Assembly: GCA_027943335.1 (NCBI GenBank)
Contig: BSBK01008428.1
Location: 243,501 to 307,500, forward strand
Direction of reading: 5' to 3'
Source: Chamaecyparis obtusa
Taxonomy: Eukaryota > Streptophyta > Pinopsida > Cupressales > Cupressaceae
Length of the DNA: 64,000 nt
Positions 37,640 through 47,700 of this stretch are shown piece by piece. A program made the position numbers and the translations under genes. Within the stretch, counting starts at the first letter, position 1, and each line of letters opens with the position of its first letter. The notes below the pieces were generated by a model. That model ran no database searches and had not been told where the DNA came from. It was given only the letters and a program-made list of their open reading frames with translations.

Positions 37640-38412
37640 TCACTCTCAAGATTAGATTATTGGAGATAAAAATGTTGGAGTGATGTAAAGGAGTAAGGTA
37701 CGGGAAGGAACTTGTTTACTATCTAAATTAGAACCTAAAACTATTAAAAATATTTGGAAGATAATGATTGGGTTAAGCCTATGAAAGAGGAATTAGATCA
37801 AATAGAGAAAAATTAATACATGGACTTTAGTACCCAGGCCTATTGACAAGAATTTTATAGGTACTAATTCGATCTTTAGGAATAAGCCAATTGAGAAAGG
37901 AGAAGTGATCAGAAACAAGCCAAGGCTAGTTTGCAAAGTGTATGCAAAAGAAGAAGGAATGGACTATGTTGAGAACTTTTCACATGTTTCTTGACTTGAA
38001 TGTGTAAGGACACTTTTGGCATATGCTTCTTATAAAGGTTTTAAGGTATATCAAATGGATATAAATTTTTCTGTTCTGAATGGTGTGTTAGAAGAAGAAG
38101 TATACATTGAACAACCTAAAGGTTTCACTACTGAAAAAGGTAAAGACATGGTATGTAAATTGGATAAAGAATTTAATGGACTCAAACAAGATCCAAGAGG
38201 ATGGTATGAAAGGCTACATGCTTATCTTATTCATATTGGTTTCAAAACAACTAGTGTCAATAATAATGTATATCTAAAATCTAAAATTGAAGATATGATA
38301 TGGATTGCTGATGTGTTTGTTGATGACATAATATTTGGTGTAAATGAAGCATTAAGAAGGTCATTTGTAGTTGCAATGAGGAAGGAATTTGAAATTTCAA
38401 TGATAGGATAAA
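37640..38412 (+). pseudogene. Ty1/copia reverse transcriptase
   Basis: The clearest frame (38016-38411) shows AYASYKGFKVYQMDINFSVL, NGVLEEEVYIEQPKGF, KLDKEFNGLKQDPRGWYERL and the catalytic site VFVDDIIFGVNE (FVDD), typical of copia RT. Upstream, 37760-38010 holds the leading RT block in broken frames (NKPRLVCKVYAKEEG). Substitutions at normally strict positions (INFSVLNG for VKSAFLNG) point to long decay. Confidence 0.85.
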
Positions 38413-39260
38413 TCAAATTATTTATTGGTCTTCAAGTGTAAAAGATGAAGAAAGGGATATACATCAGTCAATCCAAGTATGTGAAGGGGATTCTAAGAAC
38501 TTTTGACATGGATGACTAAAAAATAGCTGGAACACCTATGGTCATAGGTTGGAAAATATCTAAGGATGAATCCAAAGAGGTAAATGAAATTCTCTAAAGA
38601 TCCATGATCGGTAATTTGCAGTATGGTGTTCACAGTAGACCAAATATTATACATGTTATCAATATGTTGCAAGGTTTTAATCAAATCTAAAGGACTCACA
38701 TATGGTTGCAATGAAGAGGACCTTTAGATATCTCAAGGGGATTGAAGATTATGGACTATGGTATAGTAAGGATGGATAATTTTCTTTGAATGTGTTTATT
38801 GATGCAGATTGGGAAAGTAATATTGATGATAGGCATAACACAAGTGGTGGAGAATTATTAATTGGTGAAATATTGGTCTCTTGGAATAGTAAAAAGTAGA
38901 ATTTTATTTCTCAATCTACTACAGAGGCAGAGTATGTTGTTGCTTCTATTATTTTTTAGCAAATGATATAGATAAAACATATCCTTGTGGGAATTCATGA
39001 GCTATTCACAAAATTGGTTGGTATCTATTGTGATAACACTAGTGAAATAAAAATTTCCAATAATCAATTGACACACTAAAAAAAATCATATTGTAATAAA
39101 ATATCATTTTCCAAGAGAACGGGTATAGAAGAAGGAGGTAAGACTTCACTATGTGCCTACTAAAGAAATTTTTTTTGATATATTCACCAAGCCATTACCA
39201 AAGGATACCTTTGAGTATCTCAGAGGTAGATTACGCTTATTCCCCTGTCTAAAATTAATT
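38413..39260 (+). pseudogene. Ty1/copia RNase H
   Basis: The broken frame after RT contains GNLQYGVHSRPNI, MKRTFRYLKGIEDYGLWYS, VFIDADWESNIDDRHNTSG, SQSTTEAEYVVAS and YCDNTSEIKISNN, the usual order for copia RNase H, ending near 39240. It has several stops. Confidence 0.82.
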
Positions 39261-39724
39261 AGAGGATGATGTTGATTGCATCAGTTCATATGTGTTTATC
39301 AGAATATCATGTGTATGGATTGATGTAGAGGTGGATTAATCCATAGCGAGACAAGAATTAATATGATGTTATGATATAGTGAAGAGGAAATAACAAGAAA
39401 AGAACAGTTAAGTATAGTCAAAGATGACTGAATGATTATATAACTTTGGCATTTCGGTCAAAGAGGGAGAATATACATTATAAAGGGAGAATATGTATGA
39501 ACATAAGAAAAGAACATATAGGATGAGATGAAAGGAAGAGTATATGTAGGTGATGAATCATTATGATAGAGTGAGGAGACATATGATCAGAGGTACAAAC
39601 AGAAGTGGAAACATTTGTTAAAAGTTAGTAAGAGGATTGTCATGAGGGAGACACATTGTTTCCAAGAAGAGCTCAAAAGTTAAGAGGAGTTAAGATTGTT
39701 TCCATCAATGCCAAAGGGGAATAT
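39261..39724 (+). other. Copia 3' untranslated region and polypurine tract
   Basis: This stretch is AT/purine-rich without a gene. It ends in CCAAAGGGGA (39711-39720), four bases before the LTR start TGTTAGC. That tract is the standard copia-type plus-strand primer. Confidence 0.65.
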
Positions 39725-39977
39725 TGTTAGCATAATTGATGCACTGGTGCTAAGTATTATGTTGATGATGATTAGTAGAGGTTTAATGACAGGTGGATCA
39801 GTTATTAGGTTATCATTGATGTCAACTAATCGACTTAGTATTTTCAATATGTTACCATATATTGTGCAATTGAGTCACGAGTTAATTATGTTTTTGAAGT
39901 TACTATTCTAATAAAAGAATATGTTATGTGTTAGTAAAGTAGTAAGTCATTTGTATAATTATTTGAAATTATTTTGA
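39725..39977 (+). repeat. Copia LTR, left part (interrupted)
   Basis: It starts TGTTAGCATAATTGATGC after the polypurine tract and is cut at 39977 by the non-autonomous LTR element 39978-43038. The remainder probably resumes at 43039. No 5' LTR partner is present. Confidence 0.6.
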
Positions 39978-41178
39978 TGCAAAGGATAACTACATGCTGC
40001 TACTTCTTCACAGATCGCATTTTCTTTCTTCATTCTACTTAAGTCGATTCATAATATCCTCTTAGATTTATCAATTCCTCTTTGCATAGTATTGCAACTT
40101 AATCTCATGGCTCCAACTGATAGCATCCACTTGCTAATATCTTCTATCCACATTAAACAAAAATCACCATTCCTTACATCCCTTCACATTCATGCTTCAT
40201 AGTCGAGCTCTACTCCAGACCTCACCAATGTTTAGTTACTATTGCCATCGATACAGTCCATGCATGTTTTTGGGGTCTTTACGGTCTCTGACTATGCTCA
40301 CCACCTTGTCTCTCTCTTAAGAGAAGGTCAAGTGCCAAATAGTTTTCTTTAATGCCCATTGTACATTGGGAATGGTCTTAAACTATCCTTTGAGGAATGA
40401 TAACTGATATCTATTAACGTCTTCGAAGACAAAGAACTCTGCAACATAAACATCTATCACAACTTATCTCTCCCACTTGTAGTCAACTTGAACATTGAAT
40501 AGAAAATGTGTTCACCACCTTTCACATTCGAGCATCATGGTGAACATGACTCTTCTAAACTATCACCTAACCCAACCATATGTAATTACTATGATTGATC
40601 TTCTCACAATGACTATAAGACATATCTCTTGGTTCGCCTTTTCATATCAAACAACCCACTGTTCCATAGTTTCTTTGTGGCACAAATAGCTTTGATAATT
40701 TTCTGATATCTTTGCATAGCTCATAACTAACATTATATCTGCATAACGGTTTCTTCAAAGGGAACACATATTAGCCTTAATTTTTGTAAATGAGTCAGAG
40801 TCGGTTCTTTACCAAATGGAATAACTTCCATCGTCCACAACCTGGGACTGTTATATATAAATAAAACTAAATTTAAACAACTCAAATATAAGCAAAACCA
40901 ACTCTAAATATCTCATTTAGTAACACTCCAAGAAATTGATACATAAACCAATACATTCTTTATCAGAAAGAAAACATAACAAAGAAGCCACCACTCAACA
41001 CTAGTTCTGAAATCTGCAATAGAAATTTGTGAAACATAATAACCATGCACGGAAGAGAGAGAATGACTCAGAGAATTGAAACACCATATAATCAAAACCC
41101 ATATATTAACATAAGTGCATACAGAAACTTAATGCATGGCTCTCTGGCCTTCATGGGGTGAGGTGTCCCTGCATCATA
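39978..41178 (-). repeat. 3' LTR of the non-autonomous element
   Basis: This LTR is homologous to 41564-43038 but lacks the stretch corresponding to 42742-43011. The left end reads TGCAAAGGATAAC where the other LTR has TGTGGAGGATAAC. Confidence 0.78.
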
Positions 41179-41545
41179 CTCCCAAACATCAAAGATTTCC
41201 ATGTCCCTATGGAAATGCTTAGGAACTTCATCAGCTACACAAACTCTTTGCACATGCTTTTGGTGTGCTCTCTATGTTGAAACTGACTCCATCACTCGCA
41301 ATGCTATATAACAACACAAACCATCCATCTTACCCAACATGCAGACTCGGTCCGGTGATGCACTTCCCACTCTCTCGTCAGTGGTTGCTTGCGGCACCCT
41401 ACTCTAGATGTATCTATGTCGGAGAATGGTCAGGACATAACTCACTTGTCTACCCACACAAACTCTCCAGGAACTTCTTTCCTTCTTGCAGCTGGATGGG
41501 TCGAGTTCTTTCCTCACAATATCTATCTACCCAGATCTTTCGCTT

Positions 41546-41557
41546 GCTCTGATTCCA
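41546..41557 (-). other. Primer binding site of the non-autonomous element
   Basis: TGGAATCAGAGC on the minus strand lies six bases from the LTR end. It differs by one base from TGGTATCAGAGC. Confidence 0.65.
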
Positions 41558-41563
41558 TTCTAA

Positions 41564-43038
41564 TGTGGAGGATAACTACATGCTGCTACTTCTTCACAGA
41601 AGGCATTGGCTTTCTTCATTTTTCTTAAGTCAATTCATAATCTCCTCTTAGATTTATCAATTCCTCTTTGCATAGTATTGCAACTTAATCTCATGGCTCC
41701 AACTGATAGCATCCACTTGCTAATATCTTCTATACACATTAAACTGAAATCACCATTCCTTACATCCCTTCACATTCATGCTTCATAGTTGACCTCTACT
41801 CCAGACCTCACCAATGTTTAGTTACTATTGCCATCGATACAGTCCATGCATGTTTCTGGGGTCTTTACGGTCTTTGACTATGCTCACCACCTTGTCTCTC
41901 TCTTAAGAGAAGGTCAAGCGCCAAATTGTTTTCTTCAATGCCCATTGTACATTTGGAATGGTCTTCAACTATCCTTTGAGGAATGATAATTGATATCTAT
42001 CGATGTCTTCGAAGAGAAAGAACTCTACAACATAAACATCTATCAAAACTTATCTCTCCCACTTGTAGTCAACTCGAACATTGAATAGAAAACATGTTCA
42101 CCACCTTTCACATTCGAGCATCGTGGTGAACATGACTTTTCTAAACTGTCACCTAACCCAACCATATGTAATTACTATGATTGCTCTTCTCACAATGACT
42201 GTAAGACATATCTCTTGGTTCGCCTTTTTGTATCAAATAACCCATTGTTACACAGTTTCTTTGTGGCACAAATAGCTTCAATAACTTCCTGATATCTTTG
42301 CATAGCTCATAACTAACATTATATCTGCATAACGGTTTCTTGAAAGGGAACACACATTAGCCTTAATTTTTGTAAATGAGTCAAAGTCAGTTCTTTACCT
42401 AATGGAATAACTTCCATCGTCCACAACCTGGGATTGTTATATATAAATAAAACCAAATTTAAACAACTCAAATATAAGCAAAACCGACTCTAAATATCTC
42501 ATTTAGTAACACTCCAAGAACTTGATACATAAACCAATACATTCTTTATCAGAAAGAAAACATAACAAAGAAGCCACCACTCAACACTAGTTCTGAAACA
42601 TGCAATAGCAATTTGTGAAACATAATAACCATGCACGGTAGAGAGAGAATGACTCATAGAGAATTGAAACACCATATAATCAAAACCCATATATTAACAT
42701 AAGTGCATATAGAAACTTAATGCATGGCTCTCTGGCCTTCAGCCAGAGAATCGACCTTTACTCAAATCTTTTGTACTCTCTCTCTGAGCCAACTCTCGTA
42801 ATGACTCTACTCTCCCTCTATCTTGATTCGGTTCCACTTCCTCTCTTTTAACGAGAGTCTAGGTAGTTATTAAGACTAACCTATTACAATGCTATCCTCA
42901 TTACAATCCAACTTTAGGAACTTTAACCATTTCTTGACATGGTTAGACATGGTGTTAGGAAAAGTCTATATGACTTAAACATATCAATTTTATGCAACTT
43001 GGCATAATGTTCACGGGGTGAGGTGCCCCTGCATCATA
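41564..43038 (-). repeat. 5' LTR of the non-autonomous element
   Basis: It is bounded by TGTGGAGG on the left and GCATCATA on the right and carries the 270 bp missing from the other copy. The short open frames in it occur in both LTRs only as fragments and are not genes. Confidence 0.78.
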
Positions 43039-43355
43039 TTTGACATCACATTGCCTAAGGTATGCATTTGAGGTGGATTCTTCAAGAAGTTTATTTGGGT
43101 CAAATAATTTTTTGAAGATGGTTCAATTTCCAATGTATTACAAATAAGTGATACAATTTATGAAACTCTTAAATGGTATTACAAAACCATGAGCTAAAAA
43201 TCAGCCAAAAAGTGACACCCAACTAGTCACCAATCCAAGATGGCTTTGACGTGTCAAAATATACTTTGTAATGACACCTATATTTGACCATTAAATTACT
43301 ATAATACTTGAGAATCCATCCTATTGTACCCTCATATACACCAGTACATGGAAAG
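43039..43355 (+). other. Probable continuation of the interrupted copia LTR; no gene
   Basis: This stretch starts with the second tttga. No coding frame is present. It is assigned to the copia LTR only because it follows the nested insertion; the true LTR end is not visible. Confidence 0.35.
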
Positions 43356-44215
43356 GCCTATATAGTGATCAAGATGCACTCTTAAATAAAAATACTAATT
43401 AATTAAAAATAAAAAATAATTTTTTTAATAATTTTTCTAAATTAATTGATTATTCTAACCTTTCACAAATAAAAGCATTAAAAATTAAAAATAAAAATTA
43501 ATTATTTTTTTTTAATTTTTAGTTAATTTAAAACTTCCATTTTGAAGACAAAATATACCACAAGTGCATTTAGATTGTACAATTATTAGTAAAAAAAAGT
43601 GCTAACTATTTTTTTATTAGATAAAAGGAAAGAAAAGTTACATAAACAAATATTTATAGCAGTGTAAAGGTGGCAAGTTACATAAACAAATAGTTATAGC
43701 AGTAAAAAGTTAATTATATGTTATATGTAATAGAAAAATATTTAAATTTCAATTTTTTTATTAATTTACTTGTAAATTTAAATTTATTTGACAATCAATA
43801 ATTATCTTAACAATGTAAAACGAAAGGCACTAGAATGACTAAATCATCTTAAAAGAATCATATGGCAAACATGGTGACCATCAAATTCAAGGCTTCTATG
43901 GAAAAGACTATTCAGGGATCAAAATGCATTGTTAAATAAAATTTTAATTAATTAAAAATTAAAAACAATAGCATTTTTATTATTTTAAAATAATCAATAA
44001 TTTTAACCTTTCACAAACAAAAGTGTTAATTTTTATTTTAAATAATTATTTGTTAATTTCTAATTAATTTAAAACAACCACTTCTAAACAAAATATACCC
44101 CAAGTTCATTTACATTGTATAGTCATTAAAAAAAAAAAGTGCCAACTATTTTTTTATTGGAAAAAAGAAAAAAACAAACTTACATAAACAAATAGTTATA
44201 GGTGTAAAAAGGTGG
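43356..44215. repeat. Two diverged AT-rich direct repeats, period about 545 bp
   Basis: Blocks recur in the same order: gatcaa(g)atgcactcttaaataaaa (about 43363 and 43916), taacctttcacaaa(c)aaaag (about 43456 and 44005), aaatatacc(a/c)caagt(t)cattta and gtgc(t/c)aactatttttttatt. There is no coding frame. The pair lies upstream of the gene promoter. Confidence 0.8.
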
Positions 44216-44254
44216 GAAATTTGTTGTCAGTTAAGGTATTGTTTTTTAATCAAT

Positions 44255-44770
44255 ATTTTATGTATTTTTTGGTGGGCCCAATTTTTAGTCATCTTTTTGC
44301 GCCCTACTAATGTGTGGGTTGCTTTTTGGCCGAACTAAAAGAACTATTTTAAATAAATAAAAAATATCATTGGTTTCAAAGGTGGTAAGTTTGTTGGAAT
44401 TAATGTCAAAGGGTCAATGATTTAATGTAAAAATAATATTTTATTTTAGACATTTTATGTATTTTTTGGTGGGCCCAATTTTTAGTTGTCTTTTTGCGCC
44501 CTACTAATGTGTGGATTGCTTTTTGGTTGACCTAAAAGAACTATTTTAAATAAAGAAAAAATATCATTGGTTTCAACGGTGATAAGTTTGTTGGCATTAA
44601 TGTCAAAGGGTCAATGATTTAATGTAAAAATAATATTTTATTTTAGACAATATCTTCATGTGTTTTTTTGGTTGCTTTTTCGGCGCTTTATGTTTCAACA
44701 GGTTGTCTTTTGGACGCCCTACTTTTGCAGGTTGCTTTTGGGCTGACTTGAAAGAAACATTTTAAATAAA
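44255..44770. repeat. 197-bp tandem repeat, 2.6 units, upstream of the gene
   Basis: Unit 1 (44255-44451) and unit 2 (44452-44648) are about 95 percent alike by eye. A diverged third unit runs into the promoter. Each full unit has GGTGGGCCCA (44271-44280 and 44468-44477), which contains GTGGGCCC, a fit to class I TCP factor sites, and a TTTTTGCGCCCTACTAATG block. Confidence 0.88.
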
Positions 44771-44781
44771 TAAAAAGAAGG

Positions 44782-44790
44782 TATATAAAT
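44782..44790 (+). promoter_or_regulatory. TATA box of the gene at 45597
   Basis: TATATAAAT is followed by AGAGGTCACTGG, so transcription would start near 44815. It is the best TATA element upstream of the coding region and directly follows the 197-bp repeats. Confidence 0.65.
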
Positions 44791-44814
44791 AGAGGTCACT
44801 GGAAGTCCATTTGA

Positions 44815-44984
44815 ACATCAATGAGAAGAGCAGATTTATGAGAGTAAATCAGCTACATTTGAGAACAAATATATGAGCTTAGTCTTGAAGAAGATTTTGT
44901 TGATGTTGTGAGCAAATTTTAAAGATCTAGGAAAGAGTTGTACACGAAATAAGCAGAGGGAGGGCTACTGAGAGAGGGCTATAG
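44815..44984 (+). other. Predicted non-coding first exon
   Basis: The exon runs from about 30 bp after the TATA box to a strong donor, CTATAG|GTAAGA at 44984/44985. It is purine-rich (gaagagcag, ggagggctactgagagaggg) and has no long frame. Confidence 0.5.
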
Positions 44985-45486
44985 GTAAGAATTTTCAACT
45001 AAACTTGTTTTACTTTTATCATTCCATAGTCCTTCAAATTCAGATTTGATTTAGGTTCTTATGAATAGTTTTCAATAGAAACTTCTTTTATTTATTGATT
45101 TGTTACTTTTATTATTCTTTAGTACTTCAGATCCAGATTTGATTTAGGTTCTTCTCAATAGTTTTCAATACAAACTTCTCCTAGTTTGTTAGTTGGGTGT
45201 TTGTAAGAAGGTTTAGTGCACCGAATAGGGGGAAATTTATTCTGTCCGTATCTTCCCATTGGCCTAATTTCTGGCTTGTTTGCTTGCCTTGATTATTCGA
45301 CTGGTGTCGAGAGCTAATTACTCTGTAGTTTTGTGCATTAAAGAACAAAACCGCTTGATTATTCATTCGACTGGTGTCTTCTTGTTGTCTGTGTCCATGT
45401 CGATATAATAATTTGAGAAGCATATAGGGCACAGTTTATTACTTTACAATGTTTAATCAAATCCTGCTATATTTTTTCCTTGCCAG
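44985..45486 (+). other. Predicted 5' UTR intron, 502 bp
   Basis: The donor is GTAAGAATTTTC and the acceptor TATTTTTTCCTTGCCAG. T-rich inside, with a repeated block ttcagattt(g)atttaggttctt (45040 and 45127) followed each time by a(a/c)aacttct. First introns in the leader often raise expression in plants; here that is inference. Confidence 0.6.
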
Positions 45487-45596
45487 TTTTCTGGTTTCGA
45501 CCAGTTGAAGCAAGGTTTATTGAAAGTAATTCCCAAAATTTGTTTTGTTTGTCTGGAAGTCATTGTAGGAAGCAAATTGTTGAGATCAAGGTAGAA

Positions 45597-46271
45597 ATGG
45601 ATTTTGAAGGCGGTCCTCGGGGATCCCAAATGCCACAGCCAGCGAATGAAGAAGCGGCGAAGAAGATCTCAACTGAAATGGCAGCCCAGTGCAGATCACA
45701 TTTCTTTGGCGTGCGCCGGAAATACGAACACAAGGCCGGAAGATTCACAGATTTCTTTGCCGAAATGCGTAAGCCCGATGAAGTTAAGTCGGTTTCAGGC
45801 CGAAAGAAAAGTGGGAATATCAACATAAAGAGCTTCAAAACGGATGTTGAGGCCGCTGTTGCGTGCTCTGTGCTCATTCACATCTTCAAAACTTGTGTTG
45901 ACGCCACACGAAAGCCCGGTAAAGCGCCGTTCAGGCCCGGTAAAAACGAGTCGGATGGGGTGGTGCTGCAATGCCACACTGTGCTCGTACAACGGCAGTT
46001 GGAGAAGGCCGATGCTCGGCTTCCCAATTGCACTCTTAATAGCGAGATTCGGAAGTTTTGCAACAGTTGTGCCGAAGATTTCCTTGAGATTGCGGAGGGT
46101 GTGAAGAGTGGTGAGCGTGAAATGCCGGAGGATGAGGGTCTGGCGGACGCTGTTAGGAGGTATATTTCTGAGGCAGTGCAGGGTTCTGAGATGTACCCGC
46201 CTCACAGGATTCCTGCTCAGAAACAGAGGATGCCGTCTGTTCTGAAAAGGAAGTTTCATAAGCTAACCTAG
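45597..46271 (+). CDS. 224-residue protein, possible divergent AP2-like domain
   Basis: This is the only intact non-TE reading frame with gene-like composition: it is GC-richer than all flanks and has a TATA box and a well-signalled 5' UTR intron. ATG 45597 (gtagaaATGG) is the first in frame after the acceptor. Residues 36-97 resemble an AP2/ERF DNA-binding domain in outline: FFGVRRK, an insert, DFFAEMRKP, a longer loop with basic SGRKKSG, INIKSFKTDVEAAVACSVL as strand 3 plus helix. The usual Trp residues and WLG motif are absent, so a true AP2 call is uncertain. Residues 120-200 are probably helical with six Cys in the whole protein; the end is basic (SVLKRKFHKLT). There is no signal peptide or membrane segment. 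I do not recognise the family with confidence. Confidence 0.72.
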   Translation: MDFEGGPRGSQMPQPANEEAAKKISTEMAAQCRSHFFGVRRKYEHKAGRFTDFFAEMRKPDEVKSVSGRKKSGNINIKSFKTDVEAAVACSVLIHIFKTCVDATRKPGKAPFRPGKNESDGVVLQCHTVLVQRQLEKADARLPNCTLNSEIRKFCNSCAEDFLEIAEGVKSGEREMPEDEGLADAVRRYISEAVQGSEMYPPHRIPAQKQRMPSVLKRKFHKLT

Positions 46272-46640
46272 TCCTACTTCACCATGAACTGCAAATAACA
46301 GGACCATTTTACATATGCGGCAAATCTATGTGTACGGCACACAAACTAAGATTAGGTTTTTGGATGTGATCGTATTCCAAGATCAAACAAAACTCATGCT
46401 TGATGAATTTTGCTCTCTCTAATGATTATGATTATTTTTTCCTGCCTGTGGTTGATTATTAGTACAGCAATGATAATGCCTTGTGATGCCATGTTTTTTC
46501 CTCTTTTTTCTGATACATTTCAGATCATTCTTGTTTTACAATACACAAATATGGCAATTCGACTGTGGTACATGGATTTTTTACAATACACAAATATGAC
46601 TTTTTCAGTCGAATGCATTCTTATATGAATTGAATGAAGC
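46272..46640 (+). other. Probable 3' UTR with a duplicated 20-bp word
   Basis: The word ttttacaatacacaaatatg occurs at about 46534 and 46580. ATTCGACTG (about 46557) and CAGTCGAAT (about 46604) form 9-bp inverted arms around the second. No clear AATAAA is seen in the first 400 bp. Confidence 0.4.
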
Positions 46641-47329
46641 GACTCTGTTGTCCTCATGCGACTAAGAGTAAGCGGCCAATAGCAATGAGAGACAAATGTG
46701 AATTGTGAAAAACTTGGCCAACCGAAACACGAAATTAATCACAAATGTGAATTGTGAAAATCTCAAATGAAATGTATTGCACGTAGTCATATGAAATATG
46801 TATTACATGTACATCTGAAACATGTTCAAGTTACTGTTATAAGATTTCTTACATGTACGAGTTATTAAAAGACCCATCTTTTTTTATATCGACAAATATC
46901 TTATAATATACTTACATTAAATCTGAACCTAAATACTTGTTCGGAAACAATAAATTGAAAAGAAAACAGTAATGGTTTAGAATAATCTACAATGTTGTAA
47001 ACCACAGTGACAAAATGGAGAGAAAAATATTGAGTGAGATGTGAAGAGGGAGAGCAGCAACATTAGTATTTGTCTTGGCCCTGCAGTTTAAATGCAGTTT
47101 CATTTAAAGTAGCGTTTAGAAACAACCAACGCATTTAGAAACAGCCAATGCATTTAGAAACAGCATCTTCAAATGAATTTTTGGGAAAGAGAAAGCTTTA
47201 TATCCGAAGATCGATGGATAAGATTCATGTCATTATATAATTATTAATAAGGAATTTTATTTTTATTTTATTTTGAAGATAATAAGAAAATTTAGTTATT
47301 TTCTATTTTGAAGATATCAAAAAAAAGAT
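46641..47329. other. Gene-free AT-rich stretch with a short triplicated word
   Basis: gcgtttagaaacaaccaac, gcatttagaaacagccaat and gcatttagaaacagcatc follow one another at about 47111-47167. Otherwise I see nothing coding. Confidence 0.5.
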
Positions 47330-47700
47330 AGATAAAGATTGTTGATACTATTGTATAATTATATTTTTATGCTAAATGATAATTATATATTCTGTACATT
47401 TTAAATTATTAAATACAAGTAAAAAGTTAAAATATATTTGTTATTTATTTTGAAGATATCAATAAGGTTGGTGATACTATTATATAATTATCTCTTTAGG
47501 CTAAAGAATTATTATATATTCTATATATTTTCAATTATTAAATACAAGTGAAAAGTTAAAATATATTTGTTATTTATTTTGATGATATCAATAAGATTGG
47601 TAGATACTATTGTATAATTATCTCTTTAGGCTAAACAATTTTTATATATATACTGAATATTTTAAACCAAGTTAAAAGTTAAAATATATTTGTTATTATT
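47330..47700. repeat. About 126-bp AT-rich tandem repeat, three units
   Basis: The units share gatactattgtataattatctctttaggctaa.. and aaaagttaaaatatatttgtta, then ttgaagatatcaataaggttgg. Copies in reverse orientation lie at 54270-54692 beside the other LINE, so the repeat belongs to the 5' flank, or 5' UTR, of the LINE. Confidence 0.8.

Larger units (their letters stand above)
39978..43038 (-). mobile_element. Non-autonomous LTR retrotransposon with about 385-bp internal region
   Basis: Two direct repeats of about 1.2 and 1.47 kb (39978-41178 and 41564-43038) flank only 385 bp. On the minus strand the LTR end ..CTCCACA is followed by TTAGAA and TGGAATCAGAGC, one change from an initiator-Met primer site, and GTTTGGGAG precedes the other LTR. 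There is no coding frame, so it would depend on enzymes of another element. The flanks tttga (39973-39977 and 43039-43043) look like a 5-bp target duplication, if the LTR is taken to start TATGATGCAGG. The left copy lacks about 270 bp present in the right copy. Confidence 0.75.

Noticed and set aside
41265..41628. Frames of 95 and 79 codons in the core of the non-autonomous LTR element
   Set aside because: No retroelement domain or other recognisable feature is visible and the core has no second copy to compare with.
45560..46259. Overlapping frames on both strands in the gene at 45597
   Set aside because: GC-rich coding sequence lowers stop frequency; only the 224-codon frame fits the splice acceptor and start context.
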